Shown: positions 59,993 through 64,000 of the stretch, piece by piece
Layout: each line of letters begins with the position of its first letter
How positions within the stretch are numbered: the stretch's first letter is position 1
From: Dichomitus squalens LYAD-421 SS1
Taxonomy: Eukaryota; Basidiomycota; Agaricomycetes; Polyporales; Polyporaceae
Assembly (NCBI RefSeq): GCF_000275845.1
Contig: NW_006766884.1
Coordinates: forward strand, 17,254 to 81,253
Length of the DNA: 64,000 nt
Direction of reading: 5' to 3'
Made by a program: the position numbers and the translations under genes
The notes under the pieces: model-generated
Seen by the model: only the letters and a program-made list of their open reading frames with translations
Told to the model about the DNA's origin: nothing
Database searches by the model: none

Positions 59993-60396
59993 TCGGACAA
60001 GTTTTCGGGCTGATAAGTGGTACACTACCTCACCAGTTTCCCACGGGTATTGACATGGTGAAATCAATGCCCATTCTCAGAGCTTTTCGACCGTCGAAAA
60101 GTGGTCGTAGCATTTACCATCATGGCAACTTGCGACTCATGTCGTGCAACGCCAACGCCTTTTGGCCATCCGAGCAAAACGACTACTTGCCTTCTAGGGC
60201 ATTTCCCCCGGTGATATATGGCCTGAGAGATCCAATGATGTATAGAATAGGCAGAAAGTCGCCATAATGGTAAACAGCACGACCACTTCTCGATGGTCGG
60301 AAAGCGTTTGCAACAGGCATTGTTTTCGCCACGCCAGAAGTCATGGGAAATTCTTCCGGTAGTAATCGCTGTAACGGCGCAAAAAGTTGCCCAATA
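59991..60396. mobile_element. Foldback (long inverted repeat) element
   Basis: Bases 59991-60133 pair with 60253-60396 in reverse complement over about 144 bp without gaps, at roughly 70% identity by eye, around a spacer of about 119 bp. The near-palindrome ttttcgaccgtcgaaaa lies inside the left arm and a similar ttttcgaggatcgaaaa at about 60437. Non-coding; a decayed MITE or hairpin element is the likeliest reading. Confidence 0.55.
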
Positions 60397-61220
60397 ATGG
60401 CGAGGAGGGGGAACTATTGCGTCCCCTTCTCACCGCCTTTTCGAGGATCGAAAACAACTGGTTCCCTGCTCCATTCTCGCGGTCGGCTCCCGCGCGCTAA
60501 ACACCGCAGCGAGGTACAAACATTCGCACGAACTGGGCATGTATGAGCCTGATCGCGCGGCGTAGCGCATGATTGACTGTGCGCACACGGCGCACACAAG
60601 ATCTCGGCTGCCCAGCAGAAGACCGCGGTGGTTGGGTGGGTGCCTGGCGTTCAGCGTCGCCCGATGGCTGCTGCTGGCAATGCGCAATCCTCGTGAGATG
60701 CAGATTGTGGCACAACACGTAAGGCGGGAGGGGGCGCGAGCAGAAACACTGCGGGTAGCGCCAGGGCGCGAGAGAAGGAAGAACGAAAATTTTGTCACGA
60801 GTGACGTGGGGCGGGTCTTGGTAGCGCACAGAAGAAGTCTGTCCGACAACGGACCGCGAAGCTCGCGAGCGCGCCGTCGACGTGTAGACGCACAATGCCC
60901 TCGAATGCGTAGTTGGCTTGTCGTTCAGAGACCGCGAGCAAATGTGAGTCTCGGCGAGGCCATCAGGACCGGGAGATAGTGAGGTGTGTCGACCTCCAGC
61001 TGCTGTACCAGGCTCGGGTCGTCTGTGAGAAGGCTGGTCAGCTGGCAATAATCTTCCTACAGAACTGCCAGTCATCCCGGGCAGCTCTGTTCGCCGATGG
61101 CAACGTCTACAACGCGTAGGTTTGACACAGTCCGAGTCGGCAGTCGCCTGACGAAGTGTCTGCAGACGTCTCGGCGACCATAAATAACGAACGCCTGACG
61201 ACGTGACCTACAAATATTGT

Positions 61221-61253
61221 ATGCGAAGTGATGCATGTATGCATGCTTCGCAA
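61221..61253. repeat. Short palindrome
   Basis: tgcgaag (61222-61228) and cttcgca (61246-61252) flank an inner stretch with two ATGCAT boxes. It can form a cruciform or bind a dimeric regulator; function unknown. Confidence 0.6.
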
Positions 61254-61888
61254 TTCATACGGCTATATGCGCAGATCCACCTTTGGCGCTAGCTGAATGG
61301 AGTGGTGGTGTTCATTCAAAGGTCTTTGGAGACTATGAACGTGCCCTGAAGGATGCTAATCACTTCAATCTCTGCGCTGTTACCTCGAAGATGAGGATAG
61401 CTAGACTAGACAAAGCTATGAGTATCTGCTTGGTCGAGAATCTAGGTCATAGGATACGCACGAGCCTTCGTGCCAGTGTCGACACAAGTGGTCCTCTTGG
61501 TGTCCGACGTGTGGGAATGGTACAAGAGAGTCCCTACCAGCTGTTTTCACGTTGAAATGCGGCTTCAGCTACGTCAGAGATGGGCACAATGATATGTGTC
61601 TTGGAGAAAGCAACCGTTATGTCGCTGTAGATGAGCGCTGCGGACAGAGGTGAAGCGGAGTGTCCGGCCCGAAGCAGTATTTAGCGCCCGTGAATCGGCG
61701 AGATCTGCGTATCGCTGATCGAGTTCAAGTTCTGTGCAGACTTCATGGTTTGTCAAACGCACGCGTGGTAGGTAGACACTGGTGGCTTGCTGATCCTCAT
61801 AAAACGGCCATAGTATAGGTGCGCACTAGGCATTACGTGTCGTCGCGCCTTTGGGTGATCCCGACTGACGGACATAGCAGCCACTGTA

Positions 61889-63597
61889 ATGTCTCGAGGG
61901 GGAGGCGAGCCGCAATTTAGCTACGAGGATCACTTCACACCCGCGCGCACGCGGAAGAAACGCAAGAACAGGCAGCCAGCAGATCTTCCCGACCCCACAG
62001 TCCTCCTAGAAAAGACGTCGGAAGAACTCGCTCGGACGAATTGGTTGCGAGACACCCAGCGTACGTCTGGTCGCACTTGATCCCGCTAGAACTCTTGCCC
62101 GACTCATTCTTATTGACCCCTTCAGAGGCACTGCGCGAATCCCTCGAAGGGGCATTCGCCCTCGAGTCGGACGTCGTCCCGGACGTCCTGTGCCTCGGGC
62201 TTGGGAGCCCTGCATCGTCGCGTGATGCCCGTGCTCAACTTGCATTCCTCCTTGCAGCGTGCGACGATCTGCGCATAGTGTGTCGTCTTCCCATGTATGT
62301 AGGGCGTTCTCATCAAAACTTCACCGCGTGTTCATCTCCCCCAGCCACGCAAGAACGTGTACGTCTTCGACCCCGTATTCACGGACCAGGATCGCGAGCT
62401 TCTCGCGCAGCTCGGCTTGACTTCTCTCCCCGAGAACCGCGTATGTCTCCATTCTTGCCTCCTGCGCTTTCTATTCTGACTGCTATCCTGGACGCGCGTG
62501 TGCGCATTTACGCTGTCTTGTTGGCGCTATATGGTTATTTTTGCTGACTCTGCCTGACTCGGCGTCCGCAGGTGGCCCGGCACAGAGTACAATCGCCCAC
62601 GATTGTCTTCATGCCGCATTGCGACCTTCACCTCTATGACAATCTCTTCCGCGAGAACTGGGGCAAGGAGCAGCTGCCCCGCATACTCCTGATCGCCAAT
62701 CGCCTAAGCGAGTATGCTGCAAAGTACGTACACCCCTTGCCGCGGTGCTTTTCCGAGGCTCTCGTGCTCCGATCCTGTCCCTGCGCCGTGCCCCCGCATG
62801 CTCCCCGCACCCCCGAAATCCGACGCCCCCTTCCGTTCATACTTCCCGGGTCATCTGTCGTCCCGTTCGCGCGTTGCTGACTTGGTTCTCTTACGCGCTA
62901 TGATGTTACAGCATCCCATCAAGGAAGCTCAACGCGGAGTATCCGTGCGTCGCACGTCTCGGTATGTTCCCCGCTTTCCTCTGCATGTGCGCTCCGTATC
63001 TCACCCCTTTGCAAAACCTTCCCCTATTGGCGGCCGCTTCGTTTGCCAACGTCCCGTCGCCGAACGTCGCTACGACAAACGATGCCCTGACCCTGGAATT
63101 TGCCATTCCCCTCGGCGCGATCCCCCGCGTCCGCGTTACGGCCAATCGTCGTCCTCATCTCGCTCCCGTTCCTCGCTTCCTTGCTCGCTTCGGTGTTCTC
63201 ACCTCCCCTTCCCCCTTTGTGCTTGCGTTTCTTGCGGGCGCCACATGCAGCACCCTATCTGACCAGCCGGCCGCTGCAGCCGAGCGTCGCGTTCCCCACC
63301 GCCTTCAACAACACCGCGTTCCAGTTCGTGAGCGCCGGAAGCCTGGCGGAACGAAGCCTTGGCGACGGCGAGGACGCGCCCGACTGGTGGACGCTCCCCC
63401 CGATGACGACGACAGCCACTGAGACCGTGGAGGCGTCAGAGGCCGTTCACAGCGTGGGTCCCGGTGACGATATCGCGACGCCCGGGGCCGGATCCTATTC
63501 TGAACCCAAGCAGCCGAGGGTTGGTAGTGCGGACGCCAGTCCGACGTCGGCCTCGCGATCGGCGATGCCCATTACGGAGGCGCCAAGTGCGTCGTAG
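61889..63597 (+). CDS. SRR1-like domain protein
   Basis: Relative of plant SRR1 and yeast Ber1; the biochemical role is unresolved, with relatives linked to circadian/red-light response, microtubules and haem metabolism. Exons 61889-62060, 62126-62277, 62345-62440, 62572-62723, 62912-62961 and 63251-63597 sum to 969 nt, or 322 residues. A basic N-terminal stretch (RTRKKRKNRQ, possible nuclear signal) precedes the SRR1 core: DVLCLGLGSPASSRDARAQL, VYVFDPVFTDQDRELL, LPENRVARH, TIVFMPHCDLHLYDNLFREN and RILLIANRLSEY. After FPTAFNNTAFQFVS a Ser/Thr/Pro-rich tail of about 85 residues looks disordered. The last intron (62962-63250) is 289 bp, by far the longest in the window. Confidence 0.88.
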
Positions 63598-64000
63598 CCT
63601 TGCTCGACGGCAGTGATGTGCCGGTCGACACCGGGTTGTCGTCGACTTTTGTCGACTTGTCAACTGATGACGAAGGCTACAGGTGCACAAAAGCGCACGT
63701 CAACTTTCGCACAGGGCGGTCTACCTGTGCAGGCGCCCAGGCACTGTATATGATTGGGCGACGCGCTATCGCGAACGCGTTCAATCGACATATTGGGATT
63801 ACTCTGTCGATTTTGCTGCAACTCTTTGACTCCCGCCATCGATGGGCTCTAGCTTATTCCCCCTTCATGTAGTGCTCTGTATACCTCGTAGCTAATGAAT
63901 ACGTCCTGCATACAACCATAACGGCGGCATACACTGAGGCTCAAAAATCTGCGGAAAGCGAGGCAGCGGCTAGATGTCTAGCTACCGAACGTGAGTAGTG
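63598..64000. other. 3' flank of the SRR1 gene
   Basis: 403 bp to the window edge; the SRR1 3' UTR and unassigned DNA. No gene recognised. Confidence 0.5.

Larger units (their letters stand above)
58717..61888. other. Intergenic 3.2 kb, Zn-cluster gene 4 to SRR1
   Basis: No protein-coding gene recognised. It contains a 26-bp inverted repeat pair (59328/59967), a larger foldback element (59991-60396) and a palindrome (61221-61253). Confidence 0.5.

Noticed and set aside
1..64000. tRNA genes, rRNA genes, CRISPR arrays
   Set aside because: I looked for TPsiC-like GGTTCGAATC boxes and regularly spaced repeats and found none in a tRNA or array context.

Overview
The window comes from a filamentous basidiomycete, most likely an Agaricomycete. 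The evidence is dense, very short introns (about 50-75 bp, GTRNGY...YAG), basidiomycete-like protein sequences and compact gene spacing. Polyporales is my guess from overall similarity; I could not test it. I rebuilt the gene models by hand, following reading frames across introns. Exon sums that stay in frame and family motifs that reappear intact are the main support.

Region 1 (1-44 kb) is conserved housekeeping DNA: nucleoside diphosphate kinase (-), QCR7 (+), transketolase (-), CMC2 (+), a GH31 glycosidase (-), an SLC35F6-like transporter (-), an arrestin-like protein (+), SHQ1 (-), TRP2 anthranilate synthase (+), mitochondrial uS2m/MRP4 (-), ribosome-associated Hsp70 Ssb (+), RFC2 (-), CAF-1 large subunit (+), SPC24 (-) and exportin CRM1 (+). 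Apart from one interruption at the gene-poor 9-15 kb stretch, neighbours alternate strand, so most promoters are shared head-to-head spaces of about 200-350 bp. Two gene-poor stretches (9.1-14.9 kb and 19.5-24.7 kb) hold nothing I can recognise.

At 28.0-30.1 kb an 87-N gap is flanked by two copies of the same 982 bp. This is an unmerged contig overlap, not a biological duplication. The intact TRP2 lies on the left side and the intact MRP4 on the right.

Region 2 (44-59 kb) is gene-poor and looks fast-evolving. After TMA20/MCTS1 it carries four small plus-strand genes (47.6, 50.5, 55.0 and 57.8 kb). Each encodes a 121-197 residue protein with TWO tandem fungal Zn(II)2Cys6 clusters and no room for the usual regulatory domain. 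Three intron positions and phases are shared by all four. This local family is the most novel thing in the window.

Region 3 (59-64 kb) holds an inverted-repeat (foldback/MITE-like) element and an SRR1-domain gene.

Three genes need microexons (6, 10 and 10 nt) to restore conserved motifs. I found no tRNA, rRNA or CRISPR array.
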